A stretch of 64,000 nt of DNA from Hymenoscyphus infarciens (taxonomy: Eukaryota > Ascomycota > Leotiomycetes > Helotiales > Helotiaceae): contig LLCB01000197.1 of NCBI GenBank assembly GCA_001414345.1, positions 1 through 64,000 of the forward strand. The letters are read 5' to 3'. The notes beneath the pieces were generated by a model. It did not search any database. It saw only the letters and a list, made by a program, of their open reading frames with translations, and had not been told where the DNA came from. Position numbers and translations under genes: made by a program. Shown here piece after piece: positions 11,958-23,382 of this stretch (within the stretch, counting starts at the first letter, position 1; each line of letters begins with the position of its first letter).

Positions 11958-12879
11958 TTGTAGATACATCCCGACATTATGGATTGGTTAGGTCCTATCG
12001 AAGGACGGGAGTTGAACGTGCCCTGGTCACCGCTGCAGGTTGTGCTCCCCCAGTATCGTCCTGATCGCTTGTCTGTTGGGGCGGCCGAGAGGCGAGAAGC
12101 ATGGGGGGGGGGGGTTAAATGCTGGTGGAAGTATCGGATCGCATCTGTCGCAAATGATATTCCACTCCCAGTATACTTTGTGCTACGGAGGCTGCGGAAG
12201 GCTACACCGCCACGTCAGAGAAAGCAGATACCTGATATGTCGTTATCCTGCGCAATTATGATCTTGAAATCCTGATAAAGCTGTGCCAGTCGGAATCGGT
12301 GGGCATGTCCCGTAGCCCTAATATTGCAGCTAGTGCAGCCCCCTGCAGCCAGGACGACCCCCTTTCAGTGATGCCACCACTTGTTACTGCACAGCACATC
12401 GTTAGAGCTGCGGGCCTTTAGGCTCCGAATATCAAAAACTGCTCCCCTCAGCGTCCACCTCTTCGTTCATTACCTATAGATGCCAGAATTTTAATTTTTC
12501 GTTTTCTGTCAAATCAGCGTTTTGCAGAGTCACAAATTGCCTAGATACCTTAGTTCTCCGGCTATGGGTGGGTCTCATAAATTGGTTTCATATCAATATA
12601 AAAAGCCCTTTCACGCTCATCATTGGTCCCTTGGCCTGTCCGGCATGAGCGGATTGCCTGGTCGCATTGCCACGACACCAAAGCGGGCTCGGGCGGGTTC
12701 CTGAGAGGTGCTGCAGGCGATGCGCTTATGTGGGTGGGCATTGGGCAACTCAAGCCATCGCTTAGCTTCACTCACAGCACCACATTACACTCATTACACT
12801 CCACCCCAATGTTTTCTGCTTCTGCTATTCGCACTGCTATACCACTCGCTTAGACACTTAGACCCCAGGTCTCCCCTCT

Positions 12880-12909
12880 CAACCCCCTCAACCCCCTCAA
12901 CCCCCTCAA
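12880..12909. repeat. Short CAACCCCCT tandem repeat
   Basis: The 9-bp unit CAACCCCCT is repeated three times in perfect register. It lies 30 bp upstream of the hairpin at 12940-12971 in the same non-coding region. Confidence 0.85.
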
Positions 12910-12939
12910 TGACGAATCTTCCCAACCCCACCTTCAAGC

Positions 12940-12971
12940 AGAGACACCACCTTTGGAGGGGTGGTGTCTCT
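12940..12971. repeat. Perfect 12-bp hairpin
   Basis: AGAGACACCACC is followed after an 8-nt loop by its exact reverse complement GGTGGTGTCTCT. It could form a stable stem in DNA or RNA. No gene is nearby on either strand. Confidence 0.8.
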
Positions 12972-14182
12972 TTTGCATGGGAACACCGCGTTATCGCCGC
13001 CAACATGCCATCTCAGAGGTCTTTTACCACCTTGCAGAGTTGCAATGCGAGATGGCTTGCAATAACGTTCTTTTTAGTGGTGTCGTTCTAGCAAAGCGCA
13101 GGAAACTTGCTATAGAGGGGTTGCTAGTGGCAACAACAACAAGTGTATCTTCAACAGGCAGAATAATCTATCTTACAGCTCTTCTAGCACCCTTTCCGTA
13201 CACACCGTTCATCCTTCACCCTCCTTCCCCAAGCGCCTCTTGTTTGTTTCCTCCCTTCAAAGTCCCGAGGACTTGTGAACGGGAGATGTTGCTTCCGTCG
13301 CTGACTCGTCTCTTTGTCCCAAGCTCTAATTTTGACAAGGTCTAGCGACGGCAAAATGGTACCGCAACTCTGGGGTCTGGGGGCAAAGAACGTTTATGTC
13401 GTAGTGTGGCCATAGCTTATAGTGAACCGCACTTTATTTCAAACTGGGGTAACTATTACCCTACCAACCACATTGACCGGCTTGCTGAACCGAATCCCAG
13501 CTGCTGGATCCGAAGCCGTCGTACCAGCTAGATCTGCCAAATCTCAAGCTTGGCAATGGCAACCTAGTAACTCTCTCGATAAGAGACCCCTCCCTCTTGT
13601 GCTTCAATGACATGTCTGGTTCAACCTCTTATGTGAGGTTATGTCAACACGCTTTTAAACCCACTGTCCAACAACGATTATCATAGGGCCGATAAAAGAA
13701 AGCCAAAAACTTCGGTCGCCGGTGGTGACTAGGGTCCCTCGTGTCTCTTTATTTGGCTACTCTGCCTTTCGTTATAGCAAGGATCTTGAGCGCGAGTACC
13801 GTTCTTGCTGAACGGTGGATGGGGTAGCCCAGTGGGCCACTTTCGTTTTCAGACGACCACTTTTATATGTGCAGTACCTGCAATATCCCGGGAGCGACAT
13901 GTACATGTATCGCGAATGGGGACATCCACACTGCTGCTCTTACACTAGGACCAGCAGTAACCAAGCAGCGCAGCTCAATACACGGACAACGCCTGCATAT
14001 CCATTTCCTCCCGATATTATGAATATTTTCTTCCCCTGGGGGAGGCAGAGATTAGAGAGATAGCTCAGAGCTCCATGACTGGTAAATCCGGCTCCTTCAA
14101 TGGCACTTGAACTTGCACTATCAAGGCAAGGAGCAACATACCGGTAGGGGCCAGGCCATGTTGCCTTCCTACATCCCCTTCC

Positions 14183-14189
14183 TTTATAA
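14183..14189 (+). promoter_or_regulatory. TATA-like element upstream of the dehydrogenase gene
   Basis: TTTATAA lies about 150 bp before the ATG, in pyrimidine-rich DNA. Position and composition suit a fungal core promoter. There is no other support. Confidence 0.35.
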
Positions 14190-14339
14190 CCCCCACGTAC
14201 TTTCCTTTCTCGTGGAGGTCCTTTTTTCGTCAAGCTCACTACTCTCCCCCACAAAGTCTCTCCTTGCCATACGTTTCCAAGCTCTTACCTCATACCTGAG
14301 CTATCAAAAAAAAAAAGCAAAACCAGGACTACCTATAAG

Positions 14340-15821
14340 ATGGCTCCCTCTGCCGATGCGGAGACATTTCCGGCCCTCTTAACAGGCCACCACAGCTTCC
14401 CATCCAAATCCGTGGTCAACGCCTCGGTTCTGCATGGCAAACTTGACCTGCGCTTAGTAAGAACTCAATCCCCCTTCCTTCTAGAATGGGAGACTTGCAG
14501 CATGTCCGCCCTCCGGCACGTTTCTTGAATTCCAAACGAATCCTAACACCCAACCAACACTTCAACTAACCAATCCAATAGGAGACGAGAAGCATAGAGG
14601 AACCTTCCACGGGGGAACTCCAGATTCAAATCAGGTCTACCGGCATATGCGGTTCCGATGTCAGCTACTACAAGAAATTCGCCAACGGCGACCTTTGTGC
14701 TTGTGCACCTCTCTCACTTGGACATGAATCGTCGGGTGTGGTGGTGAGTATCGGAGCACAAGTCAATGGCTTCAAGATCGGTGATCGAGTGGCTCTCGAA
14801 GTCGGCATCCCTTGTGGGCAATGTACCATTTGCAGAAAAGGGAGATATAATCTTTGCAAGAAGATGAGATTCAGGAGTAGTGCGAAGAGTGTACCACATT
14901 TCCAAGGTACCCTTCAGGATAGGATAAACCATCCTGCGATTTGGTGTCACAGGTATGTATACTCTTCTCAAAACAAGCGAGTTCTTATACTGACTTGACT
15001 CCTTTAGAATCCCAGATCATGTCTCCTTCGACGCAGCAGCTCTTCTCGAACCCCTCTCAGTAGCAATCCACTCCCTCAACCGCGCAACCCCAACCCCCGG
15101 CTCAACCGCCCTCGTCATCGGCGCCGGAACAGTCGGTCTCCTCGTTGCCGCCATGGCCCGTCAATCCGGCTGCACATTCGTAACAATCATGGACGTCGAC
15201 GCGGGCCGAGTCGAATACGCAATCTCAAAGGGTTTCGCAACCCACGGCTTCGTAGTCCCAAAACCACTTCATTCTTCCTCCTCCTCCTCCTCCATCTTCA
15301 CAGATGGAACATCCACCCCCGTTTCCTGCGATGGAATCATGACCCCCCTCTCCTCCTACAGTCCGCTAACCGACCGCCTCGACGGCGCCAAAGCCCTCGC
15401 AGCCGAAGTCCTCTCCGTGGCGCGTCCCGACATGGTTCCCCTCGAAGAAGACGAGGATGACGGTGTAGACGTAACATTCGAATGTACCGGAAAAGAAGCA
15501 TGCATGCAAACCTCTCTCTACGCAACCAAACCCGGTGGAAAGGTAATAATGGTGGGCATGGGGACACCCATCCAGACTGTCCCATTATCCGCTGCTCACC
15601 TTAGGGAAGTTGATATCTTGGGGATATTTAGGTATGCGAATACGTATCAGACGGGCATACGGTTGTTAGGTGCTAAGGGACCGATGGCGTTGCCGAGTTT
15701 GGATGGGATGGTTACGCATAAGTTTAAGGGGTTGGGGGCTGCGAAGCAGGCATTTGAGTTGGCGGGGAGGACAGTGGATGATGAGGGGAAACTGGTTTTG
15801 AAGGTTGTAATTGAGGCTTAG
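14340..15821 (+). CDS. Zinc-dependent medium-chain dehydrogenase, sorbitol/xylitol dehydrogenase type
   Basis: Exons 14340-14456, 14582-14952 and 15008-15821 encode 433 residues. The family oxidises polyols or secondary alcohols with NAD(P)+. The catalytic-zinc region has C62 (ICGSD) and GHESS (86-90). Structural-zinc cysteines are at 117, 120, 123 and 131 (CGQCTICRKGRYNLC). LLEPLSVAIHS is the usual polyol-dehydrogenase hinge. The Rossmann glycine motif is ALVIGAGTVG. Between the second Rossmann strands there is an extra Ser-rich acidic segment of roughly 55 residues (HSSSSSSS to PLEEDEDD) that is absent from typical 350-380-residue members. Substrate cannot be read from sequence; sorbitol, xylitol or L-arabinitol are candidates. 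Splice sites are GTAAGA/ATAG and GTATGT/TTAG with CTAAC and CTGAC branch sites. Confidence 0.85.
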
Positions 15822-16552
15822 ATTTTCTTCTTCCTTCTTTTCCTTTTGCTTTTTTGGCGGGTTTGTCTTTGGTTAGAGATTTCGCTGGGTATTGGAAGTG
15901 TGTTTGGGAATCAGGTATTTGATGGCCGTAGCGTGGGCCTTGGGTAGGATGGGATGGAATGGGATCGGTATGCTTTATCTTTTTTTGGGAGGCTTCTGTG
16001 TTTTAGGTAGACCGTGGTGTGGGTATTATCAGAGAGCTTAATTATACTTTTTACCGTTTTCAAAGTTGGGGTAATTACCACTTGACTGTTGACATGTGGT
16101 GGACAGAAAAAGTGGCAGTAAATACTTCGGGTTCGTACTCGCCTTGATAGCTTATTATTCAGCTCATCCAGAACATTTGAATTAAGGGTCTGACATGAGC
16201 TGGGTTAACATTCGCTTTCCTTTTTTCATCAACCAAGAAATTTGGAACAACAAGAGTTGTGGTACGAACGAGAAGTATTTACTGCCACCCTCCCAGTCCA
16301 CCACAAGCATCTAGCTGAAATATTGGCAGTCATTCTGTGTCCTATTCAGTAATTGCAGGTTACAATTCACGGCTGATGTACGGGATAATTCTGTAGTGTA
16401 TTTGTTTTGTTTCATTCATGTCGTGCTCTCGTATTGACGCTCTCAAGAGTGTACAAAATCATCCCAACGCCAACTTCTCATGATATCCTCGATCTTAACG
16501 CCGAAATGTGCTGCTCGCTAATTTTGAAGTAAACCTTTGATGCAGATGTTCT
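15822..16552. other. Convergent 3' region holding an inverted repeat
   Basis: The dehydrogenase (+) and CSN6 (-) end towards each other here. No open frame is supported. The only structure is the 43-bp inverted repeat listed separately. Confidence 0.6.
16096..16304. repeat. Inverted repeat, 43-bp arms with 123-bp spacer
   Basis: Arms 16096-16138 and 16262-16304 are reverse complements at 36 of 43 positions. Perfect blocks are GTGGTGGAC, GTGGCAGTAAATACTTC and GTTCGTAC. The arms are equal in length with no gap. This could be a tiny foldback/MITE element of about 209 bp, or a hairpin shared by the two convergent 3' UTRs. Confidence 0.8.
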
Positions 16553-17856
16553 TCATGACATCAAGTCACCAGCACCCAAAACCATTGACGAAGGACCCCA
16601 ATCTCCTGGGGCAAGACTCAAACCAACCTTTCCTCTCGAACTCTTGCCTCCTTCAACAATCTGAGATTTCTTGCCAATTGCACGAACTTCCTTGATACTA
16701 GTTGTGATATTACTGAGTAGTGATACTAGATTGACATCGTTTTGCTCCGAAAGGAGTTGGTGTTCGAAAGTAACGCTGTCTGCGGGAATAAGTAGGCTCA
16801 ATCGAGTGAGCAGGGCTTGAATGGATCGAAGTACGGAGTGGTTGACAGGGGTGTATTTCTGATCATCAGATTCAACGCTTTCCGGGACGGAACTCGATAC
16901 ATATGATGGTGGGAGGTTCCGCAGGTAGGTAGCGATCAAGTTGACGCGGGTTCGCAGCATCTTGATTGCATTGGCCTTGGCAGTCAACGACGCAATCAAC
17001 TCATCGTCTTCACGAGACAAAATATGATCGTCGGCTTTGACGCTTTCGCCCTCTTCGTCTTCCTTTTTCGCCGCACGAGTCTTGCCTTTTCCTTTTCCCT
17101 TGGGATCTTCAGACGATGATTCCGTCTTCAATGTACCATCGACGGCGGTCGCATTGCCTCCGCCTCGTGCCACGAAGTCAACGCTGATCATTTCGGCCTC
17201 TCCTGTCTCCACAGTATATGGGAGCTCCTTGAATCGCAGGCTCAGTTGTGGCTCGCCATCTTTCATCTCCTTGTCTTCCCCCGCATCTGCAGTTGCCCCT
17301 TCGGCCTCGTAGTTGCTTTCGTAGATCGTGAGAGGGAGTTTTCCACCAACCGCGCCGTCGAGGACTGCCGTGGGGTGAAATCCAAGGAGGATTGCAGACT
17401 CGTTAAAGCCTTCTAATATTTGTTGATGAACGGGAAGGTGGATGGGTTGAGGGCCGGATATAGGCATAATCGTATACCAACCAACAAGATCAAGTGCCGG
17501 TACTTTGTGGACATCCTTCACTATAATTTGAAACATTCGATCAGCATCGGAAATCGCGATATGGGATGGCATGACTGACTCTGTTGCAATCGCTCCTCGA
17601 AAGCTGCCTGATGCAAGACGACTCGCCCCTCCACCTCTACCATTTGGCAGTCAAACGCATGCTCGATGGTAATTTCTCTTCCATTCTGCTCCCCCAGCAA
17701 TGCACCCACAATAGGACCTTTCTGCTGTCGGAGGGTATGCCTGGTAATGTAGTCGGATATGGTCAAGAGGACGAGGGGGTGAAGTGCTACCTGGAGTCCG
17801 CTGTCCGAGGACTTCTGAGTAGAAATCAGAGGGTTTGATGTCGAGTCGACGGCCAT
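16553..17856 (-). CDS. CSN6: COP9 signalosome subunit 6
   Basis: Exons 17856-17580 and 17520-16553 (complement) encode 414 residues. CSN6 is the non-catalytic MPN partner of CSN5 in the complex that removes Nedd8 from cullins. The MPN domain starts at VALHPLVLLTISDYITRHT, with GPIVGALLGEQNGREI and LVGWYTIMP. The JAMM metal motif (E...HxH...D) is missing, as expected for CSN6 rather than CSN5 or Rpn11. A basic/acidic linker (KGKGKGKTRAAKKEDEE) leads to the C-terminal helices. The 59-nt intron starts with GTCAGT, a weaker donor, but splicing gives QQMKDVHKVPALDLVGW, the expected family sequence. Rpn8 is the nearest alternative; the KDVHK and C-terminal sequence favour CSN6. Confidence 0.88.
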
Positions 17857-18459
17857 GATGGGCAGAGGTTTGCGTATGCAAAGTAACTAGAAGTTTCGTC
17901 TTTGCTTGGATACGTGACAAGAAGAGTCGGTGTTGACAAGAAGCAAACAGGCGAGGCTGGAGCTTAAGGAAGGCTACCGCTATACCTGAACTTGCTCCAC
18001 CTTGGATCAAGTTGCCGAAGCTTATCCGAAAATGGCTTGGCGCGATTGCCCCTCCAAAACTTCACCTTGAGCTCAGGTCTCTCCTTTTTCATCAACTTCA
18101 CCCATCAATGGCCTTCTGTCAAGTAGTTTCCATACACCAACATGGTTACAGAAAGCGGCTCTTTATGCTTCGTTGGTGTTTCTTTCTACGCTTGTCTACC
18201 TTTGAAGTTATTGTCCACTATCGGAGTCTTGCAGGATGTTTTCTTTTCTTTCATTTCACCACGTCAGCTTTTCTCAGAGATTGCATTTCCCCTTTCATTA
18301 TATCTTTTGCTTTCTATTTCTCGCGTTCATTCCTCATGGTTGGTATTTTACTATGATCAACCTTCCTTCAAATTCAGCCATCTTCAGATCTCAAACGTTG
18401 GAATCTGAACCATGCTGGCCTCTCATTGCAAGGGATTTGGCCAATATCAACACTTCCAG
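17857..18459. other. Divergent promoter region of CSN6 and the putative nuclear protein gene
   Basis: The region separates the CSN6 start (17856, -) from the ATG at 18460 (+). The + strand is pyrimidine-rich with several hydrophobic open frames that look like translated CT tracts. An in-frame upstream ATG at 18412 is an alternative start for the downstream gene. Confidence 0.5.
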
Positions 18460-20583
18460 ATGGCTGAGGATCTTTCCAAAATGGATACAAGCGATGGCAC
18501 CAGAGACAGAGCAAGAAACACTGCTGAAGTGACCACTTCTGGGCCATCAACCGCTCCAACCGAAAATGACGATGATGTGCAATTCATGTTTTCTGCTCCC
18601 AGGCGAAAGAGCAGGAAAAGGAAAAGGTATGCCCGGAGCACTTTGAAGGCGATGGTACTGATTTTCTCAACAGGGTTAGTGCTTTACAACCGACGAGAGG
18701 AGGCAACCGTCCCCCACCTCCCGTTCTTTTGGCCAAGCCTTCTGTCTCTGTAAAAATAGAGCAGAGAAGGGCGAGTGCGGGCATGGTACAGCAATTAGAG
18801 TCATGCCATATTGGGTTTGATGCAAGCACAAGATTGCCAGTCCGGAGTGGCTCCCTTCCAGCGATTTCAGCCACGGCAGGACGGGTCTCGAACTCACAGC
18901 CCACTCAATCCGACTCATCATCACAATCTAAACACTTGCGTTCTGTATATGGTTCCGTTGTCTCGGACCCCAACTTGACAGTACCATCAGTACCATCAGT
19001 ACCATGGAATCAGTCGTCGATTTTATCGCAGCCTTATATCTCACCTAGTGGTTGGAAGCCTGTACATTTCGATGCCAATTCAGCCAAAAGGCAAAAGCGC
19101 GATGAACGAGCCTCGAATTTTCATTCCGTGGGCCACCCACAAATCTCTCCGAAAACGATTAATCCTTCGATACCATCACCACTTCTGGATTCTGCCGGCG
19201 GATACGATGGGTTCGTTGATATGCTCGGAAGCTCAGGGATGCAAGATATGCTGGGCCTTACCATCCCGAGCGACACCATGGAGGTCACCTGGCCCGAAGT
19301 TAGCTGCGTATCACCCACCAATATAGATCCAAGAGGAAATCAGTTACATTTCGGTTCGGCAACCGCTCCCGGGAATAGTGCCGGAACAGAATCGGTACAT
19401 GCAAGTCGGCATGTGGCACCACCTTCCGTTTTGAATAATACGAGTACCAATATAGCCTCACATCAAAATCCCAGAGGCTTTCCGCAATATCAAGGGGCAA
19501 ATATGCACCCGGCAGTCTTCGAGTGCAGATCAACCAATGAGCAACCTACTCATTCCCCCGCCTTTTCAAATTTGGAAGGACATGGGCATGGGCAACCGTC
19601 GAGGGAGAACCATCCAGTACAGCAAACATATGCTTCTTCAGGGATGGATTCCCATTCTATTCCCCGAGTGGCTACCAACAATTCAACCACACCACCGCCA
19701 TGTTTCTTCTGGCGAACTCCCCGTCCACCCCAGCTTCTCCCAACTCCAACTCGGAACCTAAACAAGAGTTCCCCGGATACACTGCAGACCCAAGAAGCAG
19801 ATATGCTACGCAAGCCTTCTTTATACAGCATACCTCCCTGGCCAAATTCCACTTCAACCGTTGCTTCTCAGCGGCTTGCAGAAACCAATGGGAGAGGCAT
19901 GTTCTCACAAAATCCAGCTTTTGGCCAGGGTGGGACGATGGACAGGCAGAAACCTCCATCGCAAAGAAATGCCATGTCTCACGGAATGTCGAATCAATCA
20001 GGCCAATCCAATGCAGAAGCAAATAGGCAAAGGCACGATGCAGTACCAACAGCCTCAGTTACGACGACTAGCCAAACTCCAAAAGCTTCAACAGCCGAGA
20101 ACAATCGCCAACCCCCACGAAAAAGAAGACGCCTCTCGCACTCCCCAAATTTGTAAGTGTAATGACTACGTCTTCCTGAAATTCCCATGCGATGTATTGT
20201 GCCATGCTCATCATTACATCACCAGGATTGTTGACATCGCTGAAACATGTCAAGAAGTCTTCCCTTTCGCAGTAGTAGCCGAACGGCACAACAAGCCCAT
20301 CCAGAAAGTCTTCGATGCCTTTGCGGCAATAATACAACTTCCACTTCTTCGTAATGCCGACGATAAAAGAAGACATGGTTCCCTTGGGAAGAGGAGGACG
20401 AAAGAATATCGGGATGCGAGGAAGGCTATGGCGTTGGCACAGGAAGAAGAGAGGAAGGTGAGGATGAATGCTTCGGGGGCTAATGCTCAGTTTGGTGCGT
20501 CGAGGAATAATGGGCGGGGAGCGAATGGAAGGGGCTTGTTGAGGGATGCGGTTTTAAATAGTGCTTCGGATGTGGGGACTTGA
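18460..20583 (+). CDS. Fungal protein of unknown function with nuclear localisation signals
   Basis: Exons 18460-18626, 18674-20152 and 20226-20583 encode 667 residues. I do not recognise a named family. A basic cluster PRRKSRKRKR sits at about 47-56. The long middle (57-535) is Ser/Pro/Gln/Asn-rich and probably disordered. It ends in PPRKRRRL, a second likely nuclear signal. After the second intron a compact region follows (IVDIAETCQEVFPF, VAERHNKPIQKVFDAF, AIIQLPLLR, RRHGSLGKRRTKEYRDARKAM), the only part that looks folded and conserved. A chromatin or transcription role is possible but unproven. The start at 18460 was chosen over 18412 because the acidic MAEDLSKMD start looks more typical; both are in frame. 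Confidence 0.7.
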
Positions 20584-22541
20584 TTATTCTCATTCATATA
20601 TTTGGATAGTTTATGTTCACCTAAGCGCCAAATGCATGGAGGACAGATTCTTCTCTCGGCTCTGAGGATTGGTGAAAGGTTTCTAGGCTATCTTCATTTG
20701 CAAACAGTTAAGCGAGGCTCTTGTCAAAACCGAGGATTGCCTTTCGCTCTCATTTCTCCTGTCCTTGAAATTTCCACGACCGTTGTGCAGCCAAAGGAGA
20801 AGGTTCCTTGGATTTCGGAAGAAAAAGAAGCATGAGTTGAAAAGACAAAAGAATTCGGCCCCGGGTTGATTGCCTTGTCCTTTCCCGATTTTTGTTGTAT
20901 TATTTCCGTCACTGCGTACAAATTTGTGTTCATTGAAACTAGATTTTGAAACTTTGGCTTGGAAGTTTGACTTGAAGCATGGGTTTGAAGCGTCTGCTTT
21001 TTTGAAACTTTATATACACTTTTGACCTTCATTCAACCGTTTTTTAAACTCTCGGAACTATCTTGGATCTTGTTGTAGACTCTCAACCCTCTTTTGAACC
21101 TTTTTAGACCCCTTTAAACTGTATGTTAGTATTTGAAACTTCCATTCTATCTCCAAGTGTGGTGACTTTTCGAAGCTATTAATTGCAAGTACGTCCCCGT
21201 CGATGGAACCGAGCTTTACTTGAATCGAGAGTTATATGTGTTCTTCACTTTTACAATTGTTTGGGTTGAGAAGTGAAGCTTTGGTTTAATGGGGGGGGGG
21301 GTATAGAAGGGAGGTTGGGGGCTGTTTGTGGGGTATAAACGTGGAAGGGGGGGAGTGATGGCTTAGGTGAGTTGAGGGGGTTTGAGTTTGTGGAATGAGT
21401 GTGAGAAAAGTATTTGAGTACTGAGAAGTAGGTGCTTTGAGCATTTAGTGTAGAGTCTGAGTATTTACTTGAAATTCCTTGGTTGAAGTAGAGTACTGCT
21501 CGGTTCTCTGCGCCACTCAATTCCCACATTTAGAACTGAAAATCGTGGTTGTTGAATTAGTAATGCACATTCACATGTCATCAACGACGATCCCAGTCTA
21601 CATTTCTTTTCTGGTACATAAACTTTCTCCCTATTGGCTGCCCCTTTTCCAAGCACCTTCTAAGTTGAGGACTATGCTTACAACAGCAGCATGTTAGTCA
21701 TTTGAGATTTCCACTCAGAGGCTTGAGACATTGCAAAAGAGTCTCTTGCTTTCTTAACCGGTTGTCACTCTAATTTTGAGTTCTCGAAATCGTAGCCAAA
21801 GTCATGGGGTTACTTTGACACGTTAATCTATCTCTATCTCTTGCAGTAAAGGGGCCTAGTAGTTTGTTCCTTGATTTTCCAGAAAGTTCGCTAGTAGTTG
21901 TTCGAGATTTAGACGAGGAACGAGAGAAGGGGTATTAACAGAGTAATGCTCACTCCACTTCCAAGTGCACATGTTCAGACTCACAAAATAAAACAGTTCC
22001 GGAAACTTAGGAGGCCTCCGATAGCTAACAAAAATCATTTGAAGTGGTAAGGTACAAAAGAAAGTACACGGACTAGTATTCATGGCACCCTACCCCATTT
22101 TAAAGCCATCAGGATTACAAAATCATCAACACACCCCTACAAATTTCAAAAATATATTCACTTGAGTTGAGATTTTATATATACTTCCTCTACACCCCAC
22201 ACTCTCCACCTTACTTTTCATATATATTTCACGCCCCTCTCAGCCACGCCTAGGTCACTCGACGACCTCTTTTACCTGTATATGAGGGCCCCAACACCCC
22301 CAAATTCAAGCTCTTTGGAGGACTATACGTGACAAAAGAGGATATCAAGTATCTCGCGCTCACCGTAGACGCGATATATGCGCGGCCCGCAATTGCCCGC
22401 ACCCCGTGCTGTGCCTCTTTCCCATCTCTCACCTCAACCCACCATTTCGTGTTCGCAACTTATATATAAAACCCCCTCTATCTCATAAACGTCCTTTCCC
22501 ACTTATATCCACATTCCATCCTTTTAAATTCCTTCACCGCC
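20584..22541. other. Intergenic region with degenerate TTTGAAACTT-like motifs
   Basis: No supported gene in nearly 2 kb. From about 20930 to 21140 the motif TTGAAACTT and close variants recur several times at irregular spacing. A G run lies near 21292. The right end contains the promoter of the arylesterase-like pseudogene. Confidence 0.5.
22461..22470 (+). promoter_or_regulatory. TATA box of the arylesterase-like pseudogene
   Basis: TATATATAAA lies 72-81 bp before the ATG at 22542, which itself sits in a good context (CGCCATGG). The promoter seems to have outlived the coding sequence. Confidence 0.5.
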
Positions 22542-23113
22542 ATGGTATCTAAACTCCTCATTTCAGGTATATCCATAACCCTCTTCGGAATCTTCTACCA
22601 AGTCGTCCTCCACAATGTCATTTTCCTCGCCCTTGGTGTGGGAAGAGGAATTTCCGTCTCACTGTCTCAGTGTCGTAGGATTTATCATCCTCTTTTGGAG
22701 AGTTGTGAGGATTTGGTGATTGATGAAACGGGGAGGAGGATTTATGTTACTTGTTTGGATTAAGTTACGAGGATGGGGTAGATGCCTAAGTGAGTTTGTG
22801 TTTTATTCTTTTCTTCCAAATTTAAGATAGTTAGGTAACTGTCTATATTTACCCCCTTTCCCCTTTAAGGTACGTCTCCAACTCAGGCTCCGGAAAAATC
22901 ACAGTCCTCAACTTCAAGGCCCTTACAAAAAAGCTAGAGAAAATCGATGAGATAGACATCAAGATGCTAATCGACAACATAAAAATGGCGTCGAGGGGAG
23001 ACATCTATGTCCCTGGTTTCCCCGATGTGGTGGGGTTGATGAGGAGTAGTTTTGCGCTTGAGAAGCCGGATGTGGGGAGTACGCACGTAGAGCTGACGAG
23101 TTTATCATTCTGA
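22542..23113 (+). pseudogene. Arylesterase/paraoxonase-like (SMP-30 superfamily) gene with a large internal deletion
   Basis: The first frame (22542-22763) has an N-terminal membrane anchor and then CRRIYHPLLESCEDLVIDETGR, the start of fungal serum-paraoxonase-like proteins. It stops at TAA 22761-22763 before any usable donor. About 110 bp later a second frame (22870-23113) resumes with ITVLNF, IDNIKMASRGDIYVPGFPDVVGLM, which corresponds to the far C-terminal part of the same family. Roughly 200 residues of propeller are therefore missing. A possible remnant intron (GTGAGT 22790, AG 22869) cannot restore the frame. The intact proteins are calcium-dependent lactonase or arylesterase beta-propellers of about 400 residues. 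Confidence 0.65.
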
Positions 23114-23382
23114 TCTAGGTAGATAAAGATAGTATGCTTGAAGGTTTCGTTTACAGTTAGATTATTAGGATACCTACGACATAAAACGCGAGAGCAAAGC
23201 TCTTGACCACACGAAGAACTAGCACTATAGTTAATACCGAGATTCCATCATGCTAGTGTCGCTGAGCGGACGAGTGGAATAGATGCTACTACTTGAGATA
23301 GGCTAGCAAAATGTTTGGTTCTCTCACGGCTTCTTGAAGTTTCACGCTGGCGTGGAAAGACGGTAAAATAGCGAAGTTATCG

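Larger units (their letters stand above)
11958..14339. other. Long intergenic region with no supported gene
   Basis: 2.4 kb between VPS17 and the dehydrogenase gene. Open frames on both strands are short, overlapping and compositionally poor. It holds a G run near 12104, a small CAACCCCCT repeat, a 12-bp perfect hairpin at 12940-12971 and, near 14183, a TATA-like element. Much of it is probably the downstream gene's long promoter. Confidence 0.5.

Noticed and set aside
12708..13345. Overlapping plus-strand frames of 127 and 130 residues
   Set aside because: Low-complexity translation of CCCCTCAA repeats and hairpin sequence, with no splice-consistent extension.
18012..18408. Two hydrophobic plus-strand frames before the putative nuclear protein gene
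   Set aside because: They translate a CT-rich leader, have no family features and overlap each other in different frames.
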